Origin: Oscillospiraceae bacterium
GTDB taxonomy: Bacteria; Bacillota_A; Clostridia; Oscillospirales; Oscillospiraceae
Direction of reading: 5' to 3'
DNA: 14,830 nt
Assembly: GCA_017415945.1 (NCBI GenBank)
Contig: JAFQDR010000034.1
Location: 1-14,830 of the forward strand
Both the position numbers and the translations under genes were made by a program. Of the stretch, positions 1 through 7,030 are shown piece after piece. Positions within the stretch are counted from its first letter, which is position 1. Every line of letters starts with the position of its first letter. The notes below the pieces were generated by a model. That model was not told the DNA's origin and made no database searches. It saw nothing but the letters and a program-made list of their open reading frames with translations.

Positions 1-1035
1 GGGTCTGGTTCCCGATACGTGCACAGGGAAATGCTTGAACAGATGCACAAGCTCCTTCCGCTGCTGTCTGGTGATGGAATGTACCTTGGTCTCGGGATCG
101 ATGCCCGACAGCTCCACCAGCACGGGGATCATGGTACGTCCCGCCAGACCGCCCAAAGCGTTCTTGAACTCTTTGTTCTTCTGCTCCTCAAAATCCCGAA
201 GGATGCGGGCATCCAGCTTTTCCTCGTCCAGCGCAGGCTTCAGATCGATTTCCAGATAGTACTCCGCCTGCCCCATTTTTCGCATATGGGCACTTGCGGA
301 CAGAACCAGAGGCCCTGTGACCCCAAAATGGGTGAACAGCATTTCCCCCAGCTCCTTATAAATGAGCTTCCCATCCTCAAATGCTGACAGGGTCACATTC
401 CGCAGAGAGAAGCCCTGCATCTGCTCGCAATAGGCATCGGGAGATTCCAGGGGTACCAAGGAAGGGCGGCACTCCGTTACCGTATGTCCCGCCTGCTTGG
501 CAAACTTCAGACCATCGCCTGTGGAGCCCGTCAGCGGATAGCTCAGCCCACCTGTGCAGATGACCGCGTTTCGGCATTGGATCATGCCCCCGGGAATGCG
601 GACACCGGTGACCGCACCGTCCTCAATGCGCAGTCCCTGAGCCGCACGATGGATGACCTGCACCCCTGTGCCTGCCATATAGTTCTCCAAAGCGGAAACG
701 ATGTCCCCGGACTTATCGGACACAGGGAACACGCGGTTGCCCCGCTCGGTCTTCAAAGGGACCCCTAAATTTTCAAACAGCTCTATGACCTTCTCCGGAG
801 GGAAGCGATTCAGCGCACTGTACAGGAACTTGCCCCCCGCTGGAATATTGGCCATGACCGTTTTAATATCACAATTATTGGTTACATTGCAGCGGCCTTT
901 TCCTGTGATTCGAAGCTTTTTGCCCATCATACGATTGGGCTCCAGCAAAACCACGTCCAGCCCCCGCTCCGCAGCAACCGCTGCGCACAACATACCTGCG
1001 GCACCGCCGCCAATTACTACTACATCAGTGTTCAT
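1..1035 (-). CDS. NAD(P)/FAD-dependent oxidoreductase, HI0933/BaiN (YhiN) family, 3' end cut by window
   Basis: This is a flavoprotein of the HI0933-like family, which includes proteins annotated as aminoacetone oxidase or BaiN. The physiological substrate of most members is not settled. The first 345 codons are visible. The protein opens with a dinucleotide-binding fold, VVVIGGGAAGM (residues 5-15), and carries the family signature around residues 41-53 (RITGKGRCNVTN). Further on are PLTGSTGDG, typical of the family, and FGVTGPLVLSAS. Family members are usually about 400-420 residues, so roughly 60-75 C-terminal residues lie beyond position 1. The ATG at 1033-1035 sits inside the last codons of the upstream regulator gene (11-base overlap) and has no clear Shine-Dalgarno site, so translation is probably coupled to it. 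In many Clostridia a gene of this family directly follows rluB. I am confident of the family but not of the substrate; a bile-acid role should not be assumed. Confidence 0.9.
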   Translation of the reverse strand, partial: MNTDVVVIGGGAAGMLCAAVAAERGLDVVLLEPNRMMGKKLRITGKGRCNVTNNCDIKTVMANIPAGGKFLYSALNRFPPEKVIELFENLGVPLKTERGNRVFPVSDKSGDIVSALENYMAGTGVQVIHRAAQGLRIEDGAVTGVRIPGGMIQCRNAVICTGGLSYPLTGSTGDGLKFAKQAGHTVTECRPSLVPLESPDAYCEQMQGFSLRNVTLSAFEDGKLIYKELGEMLFTHFGVTGPLVLSASAHMRKMGQAEYYLEIDLKPALDEEKLDARILRDFEEQKNKEFKNALGGLAGRTMIPVLVELSGIDPETKVHSITRQQRKELVHLFKHFPVHVSGTRP

Positions 1036-1888
1036 CAGTCAAAAACATTGCATATTCACTCCAAACGTCCTCCAAATGGCGGAACGTTTCGGATATATTT
1101 TCTCTCGAACGATAACCGATCTCCGCAAGCAGCGCATTCAGCAAGCACATAGGCGCTACCAGAGAGTCGATAAAGGAAATCATGTCACTTTTTGCGTACA
1201 AATTTACATCCGCAACCCCTGCCAAGGGAGATGCCTCACTATCGGTAATGCAGACGATCTTGGCACCGCGGGATTTTGCGTACTTCACCGCCGCCAAGGT
1301 TCGGCTGGAATATCTGGGGAAGGAAAAGCTCACCACAACATCCCCCGCTTTGATACGGAACAGCTGCTCGATGATCTCACTGGCTGCGGTATCCTGCACC
1401 ACATGAACATCCTCACGGATCAGCCGCATATAATACCCGAAAAACAGGGCCAGACTGGCGGAAGAACGGGTACCGATAATGTAAACATGCTTCCCATTGA
1501 TAATGGAGTTCACCGCATGGTCAAAGTCTTCCCGATCGATCTGCTCCATGGTAGTTTGGATGCGCTCGGCATCGGCAGTCATAACAGAGCTCACTAAATT
1601 CCGCTCGTTGATCTGCTCACTGGCCACCTCAATACGCTGCACACTGGTCAGCTTATTGCGCACCACATCCTGCAGCACACGACGCATTTCGGGATACCCG
1701 TCATAGCCAAGCTCCGAGGCAAAGCGCACCACGGTGGATTCGCTGACCCCAACGGTCTTGCCCAAGCGTCCCGCAGTCATAAAGGCCGCCTTATCGTAAT
1801 TATCCAGTATGTACTTGGCGATCAGACGCTGTCCCTTGGAAAAGCCCGGAATCTCCCGCTCGATAATGGACAGAATATCATTTTCCAC
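1025..1888 (-). CDS. MurR/RpiR family transcriptional regulator (HTH + SIS domain)
   Basis: This is a 287-residue regulator of the MurR/RpiR family, whose members bind DNA through an N-terminal helix-turn-helix and sense phosphosugars through a C-terminal SIS domain. The HTH_6 region covers about residues 1-77, with the recognition part near 38-60 (RLGKTVGVSESTVVRFASEL). The SIS domain covers about 125-255; its loop VYIIGTRSSASLA (135-147) and the stretch DVVVSFSFPRYS (183-194) match the sugar-phosphate-binding fold. The start is GTG at 1886-1888, with GGAG about 11 bases upstream; nearby ATGs are out of frame. The gene has its own promoter candidate upstream and overlaps the flavoprotein gene by 11 bases, so both are probably one transcript. 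The effector and targets cannot be read from the sequence. No sugar-catabolism gene lies next to it, which is unusual for this family; control of the downstream flavoprotein and of itself is an inference. Confidence 0.93.
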   Translation of the reverse strand: MENDILSIIEREIPGFSKGQRLIAKYILDNYDKAAFMTAGRLGKTVGVSESTVVRFASELGYDGYPEMRRVLQDVVRNKLTSVQRIEVASEQINERNLVSSVMTADAERIQTTMEQIDREDFDHAVNSIINGKHVYIIGTRSSASLALFFGYYMRLIREDVHVVQDTAASEIIEQLFRIKAGDVVVSFSFPRYSSRTLAAVKYAKSRGAKIVCITDSEASPLAGVADVNLYAKSDMISFIDSLVAPMCLLNALLAEIGYRSRENISETFRHLEDVWSEYAMFLTDEH

Positions 1889-1924
1889 GATTCGATCATC
1901 TCCATATCAAAATATGACAGAATC

Positions 1925-1953
1925 ATCATACGCTTAACAAAATGATTTTGCAA
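1925..1953 (-). promoter_or_regulatory. Sigma-A-type promoter for the rpiR-like/flavoprotein pair
   Basis: Read on the minus strand, TTGCAA (1948-1953) is followed after exactly 17 bases by TATGAT (1925-1930). That is 4/6 and 5/6 matches to the vegetative consensus at ideal spacing, in the AT-rich gap between rluB and the regulator gene. The start codon lies about 37 bases downstream of the -10 box. This is the clearest sign that the pair is transcribed separately from the rluB operon. Confidence 0.6.
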
Positions 1954-2007
1954 GTAAAATTGCAGAAGCATTCATAATTTCACAGTATGTTTATAATTTA
2001 TTGGTAA

Positions 2008-2721
2008 TCAATGGCCGGAAGTGACGTATTTGATTTCCTCTTCCGTCAAATATCTCCAGGTTCCGCTGGGCAGATCCCCAAGCTCCAAGGCGCCTTCCTT
2101 TACACGCACCAGACGCTGCACCTTCAAATCGCACTGCTCGCACATCTTGCGTACCTGACGGTTTCTGCCTTCCCCAATGGTGACCTCCAGCTGACCTCTG
2201 CCGCCGCCCTGACGGAGCATCTGCACGTCAATGGCTTTTACGGTGTAGCCGTCAATATCCATGGGCTGCTTCATTTTGCGGGTGGCTGCACGAATGTCTT
2301 CCCCCACAACGTCCACTATGTAGGTCTTTTCCACACGATGAGAAGGGTGCATCATGCGGTTGGCGGCATCACCGTCGTCGGTCATGATCAGCAGACCTTC
2401 GGAATACATATCCAGACGGCCTACGGGATACAGACGCTTTCCCTTGATCTGCACCAGCTCCGCAACGGTGGGGCGATCGGACTCATCCTTCATGGTGGTC
2501 ACTCGTCCCTTGGGCTTATTGAGCATCACATAGGTGCAGGGCTGCTTACGGGGAATGCGCTTCCCGTCCACAGTGATGATATCCTTTTCGGGATCAGCGG
2601 TCTGACCGATCTCCGCTACCTGTCCGTTAACGGAAACTCTGCCCTCGGCGATCATGGTCTCCGCCGCACGGCGGGATGCCAGCCCCGCACCGGAAATGAT
2701 TTTCTGCAAACGTTCCTGCAT
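2008..2721 (-). CDS. rluB: Pseudouridine synthase RluB (RsuA/RluB/E/F family)
   Basis: This enzyme isomerises a uridine to pseudouridine, in RluB at the helix 89 region of 23S rRNA. The protein has 237 residues. An S4 RNA-binding domain covers about 1-47 (LQKIISGAGLASRRAAETMI). The catalytic domain carries GRLDMYSEGLL (101-111) with the nucleophile Asp104, and the family motif GEGRNRQVRKMCE near the C-terminus. The reading frame stays open to 2769, but the ATG at 2719-2721 is chosen because AGGAG lies 8 bases upstream and the S4 domain begins there. In Bacillus the orthologue ypuL is near dacB and scpAB, and the same neighbourhood appears here. RluB and RsuA-type specificity cannot be fully separated by eye; the domain content and context favour RluB. 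A hairpin lies just upstream of its Shine-Dalgarno site (2749-2774), so its expression may be attenuated. Confidence 0.93.
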   Translation of the reverse strand: MQERLQKIISGAGLASRRAAETMIAEGRVSVNGQVAEIGQTADPEKDIITVDGKRIPRKQPCTYVMLNKPKGRVTTMKDESDRPTVAELVQIKGKRLYPVGRLDMYSEGLLIMTDDGDAANRMMHPSHRVEKTYIVDVVGEDIRAATRKMKQPMDIDGYTVKAIDVQMLRQGGGRGQLEVTIGEGRNRQVRKMCEQCDLKVQRLVRVKEGALELGDLPSGTWRYLTEEEIKYVTSGH

Positions 2722-2729
2722 TTGTATTT

Positions 2730-2734
2730 CTCCT
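2730..2734 (-). promoter_or_regulatory. Shine-Dalgarno site that fixes the rluB start
   Basis: AGGAG on the minus strand lies 8 bases from the ATG at 2719-2721. The longer open frame, whose in-frame start is at 2767-2769, would begin inside the end of the upstream gene and its hairpin, so this site decides for the shorter protein. Confidence 0.75.
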
Positions 2735-2748
2735 ACCTTTCTATCCAA

Positions 2749-2774
2749 AAGCCTTGATGGGAGCATCAAGGCTT
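2749..2774 (-). terminator. Hairpin after the carboxypeptidase gene, overlapping its stop codon
   Basis: An 11-base-pair perfect stem (arms 2749-2759 and 2764-2774) with a 4-base loop is followed on the minus strand by TTTTGG. The TAA stop of the upstream gene (2773-2775) is part of the stem. The T run is short, so it is either a leaky terminator or an attenuator: rluB starts only 28 bases further on and there is no room for a promoter between. Confidence 0.6.
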
Positions 2775-3816
2775 ATCCTTCACTGTTTTCCATATAGACC
2801 AGTGGAACCTCGTCCACGGTCTTTCCATTCAATCTCACTACGATTCTGCCTGCTCTATCCCCCGCATACACAGGGCCGAACACAAAGCGAGGCAGCTCCA
2901 CGGTATAGTCCGCAGCCTCCTCCGCCGCAGCATATACGGTCACATCCGTCAGCGGCTCGGCGGCTATTTTTCTGCCATCCCCGTAAAACAAGGGCAGCAG
3001 ATATCGGGTACCGCTGTCCACCAAAATGCGGTGGTCATAGCTGCCGTAAGCCCAATCATACAAGCTGCGGTGGTCGTTCCAGTCATCGGCTGCGGACAAA
3101 GTCACGCACACCAGCCGACGCCCCTCCCGCTCACAGCAGGTCACAAGGGTACGCCCCGCAGCCATGGTATATCCCGTCTTTCCCCCAATGACTCCGTCAC
3201 ACTGCCAAAGGAGCTTATTGTGGTTCACATAAGTCAGCCCCTGTACGCTTGCATTACGAGTACCCGCGATCTCCGCAAAATCCGAGCGGGACATGGCATA
3301 GTCCATGAGCCTTGCCATATCCAAGGCCGAGGAGTAATGGGCAGTCCCATCCAAGCCGTGGGGATTTTCAAAATGGATATTCTCCAAGCCCAGCTCCGCA
3401 GCCTTGGCATTCATCATATCCGCAAAAGCACGGACACTCCCTGCGGTATGCAGAGCAATGGCTGTGGCAGCATCATTTCCCGATGCCAGCATAAGCCCGT
3501 ACAGCAGTTCCTTCACGGTGTAGGTCTTCCCCGCCTGCAAATACATGGAGGAGCCCTCCACATTTGCCATCTCCGCCGTGATTTTCACGGGTTCGGCCAT
3601 ATCACAGCGCTCCAAGGCCACCACAGCGGTCATGATCTTCGTTGTGGAGGCAATGAGCATCCGTGCATTGGCATTCTTTTCATACAGCACACGACCGTAT
3701 GCGCCGTCGTACACCACTGCGGCTCTTGCGGAAACAGCGGGCTCCGCCGCTGCGGAAACGGGGCGGGCCGTCAGCAGCAGAGAGAACACCGAAACCAAAA
3801 TTAACCATCGTTTCAA
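2773..3816 (-). CDS. Secreted D-alanyl-D-alanine carboxypeptidase (PBP5/DacF family)
   Basis: This S11-family penicillin-binding protein trims the terminal D-Ala from peptidoglycan stem peptides outside the membrane. With the TTG start at 3814-3816 the protein has 347 residues. A signal peptide covers about 1-22 (hydrophobic core LILVSVFSLLLT, then ARPVSA). The three catalytic motifs are STTK (Ser57, Lys60), SGN (112-114) and KTG (213-215). The C-terminal beta domain ends at PLVYMENSEG without the amphipathic helix that anchors many PBP5 proteins. TTG is chosen because AAGGTGGTG ends 6 bases upstream; a GTG at 3826-3828 would give 351 residues but overlaps that ribosome site. The gene lies 58 bases after gerW and just before rluB. 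In Bacillus the spore-cortex carboxypeptidase dacB sits near scpAB and rluB, which suggests a role in cortex or vegetative wall maturation. Which paralogue (dacB or dacF) is uncertain, so no symbol is given. Confidence 0.93.
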   Translation of the reverse strand: MKRWLILVSVFSLLLTARPVSAAAEPAVSARAAVVYDGAYGRVLYEKNANARMLIASTTKIMTAVVALERCDMAEPVKITAEMANVEGSSMYLQAGKTYTVKELLYGLMLASGNDAATAIALHTAGSVRAFADMMNAKAAELGLENIHFENPHGLDGTAHYSSALDMARLMDYAMSRSDFAEIAGTRNASVQGLTYVNHNKLLWQCDGVIGGKTGYTMAAGRTLVTCCEREGRRLVCVTLSAADDWNDHRSLYDWAYGSYDHRILVDSGTRYLLPLFYGDGRKIAAEPLTDVTVYAAAEEAADYTVELPRFVFGPVYAGDRAGRIVVRLNGKTVDEVPLVYMENSEG

Positions 3817-3822
3817 TAAAAG

Positions 3823-3831
3823 CACCACCTT
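3823..3831 (-). promoter_or_regulatory. Shine-Dalgarno site that favours a TTG start for the carboxypeptidase
   Basis: AAGGTGGTG on the minus strand is one mismatch from AAGGAGGTG and lies 6 bases before TTG at 3814-3816. It covers the alternative GTG codons at 3823-3828, so they are unlikely to be the start. Confidence 0.6.
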
Positions 3832-3874
3832 TTTTGGCAGTGCTTATTATTGACCGAATCACAGGTAATATACC

Positions 3875-4258
3875 TTATACGGTGGGATTTTTCTTTTCCT
3901 TTGCGTCCTTAATGAGCTTTTCCACACGGTCAAACACATCGGGGATCATGTCCAGCAGACGATCCAGAGAGGTATCCGCAGGAGCCTTGGTGCTGACAAA
4001 ACGGATCATGCCGTCCTTAATAATCAGGAAGCCCTGAGGATTCATCTTCACACCGCCGCCTGCACCCGCACCGAGGGTATTCTTATTCATGGAGTCCGCA
4101 CCACCTGCGCCCATACCCATGCTGACCTGGGTCACGGGGATCAGGGTAATGCCATCGGGGGTATAAATGGGGTCACCGATGATGGTATTTACATTGACCA
4201 TTTCCTTCATCTTGGTCATGGAAATGCCCATAACCTCGCCCAGCGTATTTCTTTCCAT
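3875..4258 (-). CDS. gerW: Sporulation protein GerW (YtfJ family)
   Basis: This 127-residue protein matches the GerW/YtfJ family, found in spore formers; in Bacillus subtilis it is a spore protein needed for normal germination response. The conserved core is visible: VNVNTIIGDPI (21-31), PDGITLIPVTQVSMG (34-48), a glycine-rich stretch with GAGAGGGV (63-70), and GFLIIKDG (76-83). The C-terminal part (97-119) is a charged helix. No signal peptide or membrane segment is present. The ATG lies one base after the TAA of the upstream DUF2953 gene, so the two are translationally coupled, matching the ytfI-ytfJ pair in Bacillus. Its presence is the best evidence in the window that the organism makes endospores. 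The biochemical activity of the family is unknown. Confidence 0.94.
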   Translation of the reverse strand: MERNTLGEVMGISMTKMKEMVNVNTIIGDPIYTPDGITLIPVTQVSMGMGAGGADSMNKNTLGAGAGGGVKMNPQGFLIIKDGMIRFVSTKAPADTSLDRLLDMIPDVFDRVEKLIKDAKEKKNPTV

Positions 4259-4259
4259 A

Positions 4260-4859
4260 TTACACCGTCATTCCTTTCACTGTCGTGTTTTTTACGGTTG
4301 ATTTCATACGTTTTCTTCTGCGCCACAATATGGGAATAATTCCACAAAGCAAACAAAGGCACAGCTTTATGATATAGTAGATTCGAATGGTCACAGACAA
4401 GTACCCGTCCACTTGACAGGTATCTCCTTCAAAGTCCATGCCCAATTGAATGTCCGACTGCTTTAATTGCGGCACTCCCAAGCCGTGGAGCAAAGCCTCC
4501 GCATAGCCATACACAATGGCTGTTTTGTAGGGATCGTCAAAAGCCGAGAGGAAGTGGAGCTTCAGCTTCCCCAGCCGAAAGCGCAGCTTCTTCACAGCCC
4601 GCACCGCTGCCCCAAGGGCATCCAGCACCTCGTCCTCGGTAATATCGGGTTTTCCCTTTTTCGCTGTCCTGCTTTTGGTTTTCTTCCGCTTCTTCGGTGC
4701 CTTCTCTTTTTTTGTGGGGTATAGACACACCGTAAACCGAGACACACGGGCATACACCCGCAGCCCCCCGGCATCGTAGGCAATGTCCCCACCCACACGC
4801 ACCGTCAGCAGCAAAGCAAGCAGCACAAACACAAGCATCAGTATTTTCAGAGCGATCAC
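4260..4859 (-). CDS. DUF2953 domain-containing membrane protein (YtfI-like)
   Basis: This 199-residue protein of unknown function matches the DUF2953/YtfI family by context and form. It has an N-terminal membrane segment (about 4-22), a lysine- and arginine-rich linker (about 50-70), a soluble domain containing FDDPYKTAIVYGYAEALLHGLG (key residues Asp108, Asp109, Pro110 and Gly128), and a second hydrophobic stretch (about 159-178) followed by a basic tail. The start is GTG at 4857-4859, overlapping the scpB stop as GTGA, and the stop lies one base before gerW. Strict coupling on both sides indicates that it is made together with ScpB and GerW. In Bacillus ytfI precedes ytfJ, so a role in sporulation or spore membranes is likely, but no reaction or partner can be named. 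I would expect a topology with the central domain between two membrane anchors. Confidence 0.85.
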   Translation of the reverse strand: MIALKILMLVFVLLALLLTVRVGGDIAYDAGGLRVYARVSRFTVCLYPTKKEKAPKKRKKTKSRTAKKGKPDITEDEVLDALGAAVRAVKKLRFRLGKLKLHFLSAFDDPYKTAIVYGYAEALLHGLGVPQLKQSDIQLGMDFEGDTCQVDGYLSVTIRIYYIIKLCLCLLCGIIPILWRRRKRMKSTVKNTTVKGMTV

Positions 4860-5473
4860 TCCTTGACGACCTGTTCCAATGTCTGCTGATTTTGTTCCAG
4901 CTCCAGCTGTACGCCGTTTTCCGTCTTCCGTTCAATGGCTGCACGCAAAGCATCAACGCCCTCCTCGGGTGCGATCTCCGGCAGCGCGGGCAGATCCTCC
5001 AGCTGCTCCAGCTCCATCACACGCAGGAAATTATCTGTGGTGCGGAACAGGGTGGGTCTCCCGGGAACCTCTAATTTGCCGCAGGGTTCAATGAGTCCAC
5101 GCTCCGTCAGCATATTCACGGAATAGGAGCTGTCCACCCCGCGAATATCCTCGATATACGCTCTGGTAACAGGCTGGAAATACGCAACAATAGCCAGCAC
5201 CTCCAAAGCCGCAGGAGACAGCTTGGGGGGCTTGCGGCTGCGCATAGTCTTTACAATGAGCTCCGCATATTCGGGAGAGGAGCACATCTGGTAGGCATCC
5301 TCCAAGCGTACAATGCGGATGCCTCTGTGGTTCTTTTCATAGGCCAGCTCCAGCTCCTCCGCACAGTCGATAACATCCTCCCGCTCGATCTCCAGCACAT
5401 TGGCCAGACGGTCGATGGAAACGGGGTCACCGGAAGCAAACAGAATGGCCTCCAAAGCAAATTTATGTTCCAT
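4856..5473 (-). CDS. scpB: Segregation and condensation protein B
   Basis: ScpB is the winged-helix (kite) subunit of the SMC-ScpA-ScpB condensin that compacts and separates replicated chromosome origins. The protein has 205 residues, the usual size. The most conserved part, from LSPAALEVLAIVAYFQPVT (85-103) through RGVDSS and LTERGLIEPCGKLEVPGRP to LFRTTDNFL, is intact and forms the second winged-helix domain; the first covers about 1-80. The C-terminal 40 residues are acidic and glutamine-rich, as is common. ATG at 5471-5473 is preceded by AGGA about 10 bases upstream. The gene follows scpA by 27 bases, and its stop overlaps the GTG of the DUF2953 gene by 4 bases. Confidence 0.96.
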   Translation of the reverse strand: MEHKFALEAILFASGDPVSIDRLANVLEIEREDVIDCAEELELAYEKNHRGIRIVRLEDAYQMCSSPEYAELIVKTMRSRKPPKLSPAALEVLAIVAYFQPVTRAYIEDIRGVDSSYSVNMLTERGLIEPCGKLEVPGRPTLFRTTDNFLRVMELEQLEDLPALPEIAPEEGVDALRAAIERKTENGVQLELEQNQQTLEQVVKE

Positions 5474-5500
5474 AGTCGTTGTATCCTATCTTCCTCATTT

Positions 5501-6310
5501 TCATTCTTTCGGGGGCTCCTGTTCTTCGATGGAGTTCAAAATCTCATCCAGATCACCGCCGATGAAATGCAGCTCGTAGCCCTCATCCGCATCCCGAATC
5601 TCCACGCTTCCCACACTACACAGCTCCAATACGGACAGGAATGCGGTGATCATGTCCGAACGATCCTCACAGTCAACCAGCAGCTCCATGAGGCTTGCAG
5701 GGCCGCGCTCCCGCAGACGCAGCAAAATATCTCTGCTTTTCTGTTTCACGCTGCGGATAATGCGCTGCGGCGCAATGGTACGCAGGATCCCCGGCTGCAC
5801 CGTGGTGCGCTCACGGGAGAATACCATCAGCAGGCTTGCCATCAGATCCGCAGGGTCATGGTGGTAGCTGTACTCTGTGCGGGGCAGCTGGGGCAGCTTT
5901 TCGGGGAAGCGGGTGAAGCGCTTTGCCCCCTGCTCATGCATGGCCCCCAACACAGGCACTACACCGCGGATCTGGCTGAGCACAGACTTGCATTGCAGCT
6001 GCTCCAGAGAGGCGATCAGCTGTTCCAGTTCGTTGACTTCTTCATCGTGGACATTCAGCAGCATCTTGGTCTTGATGTACAGCAAATGGGATGCCATCTG
6101 CACAAACTCACTGGCAACCTCCAAATCCATACTTTCCATCTGCTCCAAGTATGCCGTATACTGTTCCAGAATATCTGATATGTTAATATCGCGAATTTCT
6201 ATTTTATTTTTGGAGAGCAGCATCAAAATCAGGCTCAGAGGGCCCTCAAAGTCCGACTCTCCATCCTTATTCTTTACAATGCCTTCCAATCGGTAGGTTG
6301 GATTTTCCAA
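5501..6310 (-). CDS. scpA: Segregation and condensation protein A
   Basis: ScpA is the kleisin subunit that bridges SMC heads in the condensin complex and binds the ScpB dimer. The protein has 269 residues. The N-terminal kleisin motif is clear: FEGPLSLILMLLSKNKIEI (20-38), then ISDILEQYTAYL (44-55) and ASEFVQMASHLLYIKTKMLL (66-85), the helices that contact the SMC neck. The C-terminal winged-helix part covers about 195-255. The start is TTG at 6308-6310; no suitable ATG exists before the conserved motif. The purine-rich end of the upstream protease gene (TGGGGG) serves as ribosome site, and only 5 bases separate the genes. The usual FEGPLDLLL has Ser in place of Asp here, a mild difference. 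Confidence 0.95.
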   Translation of the reverse strand: MENPTYRLEGIVKNKDGESDFEGPLSLILMLLSKNKIEIRDINISDILEQYTAYLEQMESMDLEVASEFVQMASHLLYIKTKMLLNVHDEEVNELEQLIASLEQLQCKSVLSQIRGVVPVLGAMHEQGAKRFTRFPEKLPQLPRTEYSYHHDPADLMASLLMVFSRERTTVQPGILRTIAPQRIIRSVKQKSRDILLRLRERGPASLMELLVDCEDRSDMITAFLSVLELCSVGSVEIRDADEGYELHFIGGDLDEILNSIEEQEPPKE

Positions 6311-6315
6311 TCAAA

Positions 6316-7014
6316 TTACCCCCACAGAAGCGAAACGGTCAAATCGGCGGTCGCCTGGGCAATGGGAAACAGTAAATCAAAGCAGAAGCCCGTTACATAA
6401 GACAGAGGCGTTCTCAAGATCCCCGTTGCCACAAGGACAAGCATCAAAATCATGCCGTATCGTTCATATATCATCAGTTTCAAATAGTTTTTGTCAGACA
6501 GCGCAGAATATAAAATCTTGGAGCCGTCCAGAGGCGGAACAGGCAGCAGATTGAATACCGCCAGTGCCATGCTCAAATACGCCGTGGTGCTGACCATTTC
6601 CGTCAGCATTTCCACAGGCCAGCCACCAATGCCCATAACGGTCAGAATATACAGCGGCCCGTACAGTGCCAGCATCACCGCCGTCAGCAGCACATTGGAT
6701 CCCGGCCCCGCAAGGGCAGTCAGTGCCATGCCCCGCTTGGGGTTCTTAAAATACATCATATTAACGGGCACAGGCTTTGCCCAGCCAAACTTGAATACTA
6801 CCATCATGGCAAGCCCCATCCAGTCAATATGCTTAATGGGATTTAGGGACAGTCTCCCCTCCCGCTTTGCGGTGGGATCCCCCAGCATATATGCGGTGAG
6901 ACCGTGGCAGGTCTCGTGAAATGTAATGCAAATCAAGGCGGGGATAATGGCAATGACCATATCCGTCAGATAGGACCAGTCCAGCCCCTGCCAAATCATG
7001 CGAAACGTGTCCAA
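6316..7014 (-). CDS. Site-2 protease family membrane metalloprotease (M50-like)
   Basis: This is a small polytopic intramembrane zinc protease of the site-2 protease family. With the TTG start at 7012-7014 it has 232 residues. The zinc motif is FHETCHG (His33, Glu34, His37, in a membrane helix), followed by LNPIKHIDWMG typical of this subgroup. The third zinc ligand is Asp163 in PVPPLDGSKI. I see about five hydrophobic segments and no PDZ domain, unlike RseP or RasP. GGAGG lies 8 bases from the TTG; a GTG at 7021-7023 would sit on that site and is unlikely. It is the first gene of the leftward operon and is followed by scpA after 5 bases. Homologues next to scpAB are common in Clostridia, but their substrates are unknown. 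The gene lies divergent to an ECF sigma factor gene, which is suggestive but may be coincidence. Confidence 0.93.
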   Translation of the reverse strand: MDTFRMIWQGLDWSYLTDMVIAIIPALICITFHETCHGLTAYMLGDPTAKREGRLSLNPIKHIDWMGLAMMVVFKFGWAKPVPVNMMYFKNPKRGMALTALAGPGSNVLLTAVMLALYGPLYILTVMGIGGWPVEMLTEMVSTTAYLSMALAVFNLLPVPPLDGSKILYSALSDKNYLKLMIYERYGMILMLVLVATGILRTPLSYVTGFCFDLLFPIAQATADLTVSLLWG

Positions 7015-7022
7015 ATCAAACA

Positions 7023-7027
7023 CCTCC
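7023..7027 (-). promoter_or_regulatory. Shine-Dalgarno site that favours a TTG start for the site-2 protease
   Basis: GGAGG on the minus strand lies 8 bases from TTG at 7012-7014 and overlaps the alternative GTG at 7021-7023. The next ATG downstream is too far away (about 23 bases). Confidence 0.6.
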
Positions 7028-7030
7028 GTG

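Noticed and set aside
701..1597. A 298-codon plus-strand frame opposite the flavoprotein and regulator genes
   Set aside because: It spans two real genes and their overlap, and its translation shows no plausible domain.
2011..2757. A 248-codon plus-strand frame opposite rluB
   Set aside because: Exact shadow of rluB; low-complexity His/Gly/Leu-rich translation.
3855..3877. Small palindrome around the gerW stop (AGGTA...TACCT)
   Set aside because: Only about 5 base pairs and no T tract; too weak to call a terminator or operator.
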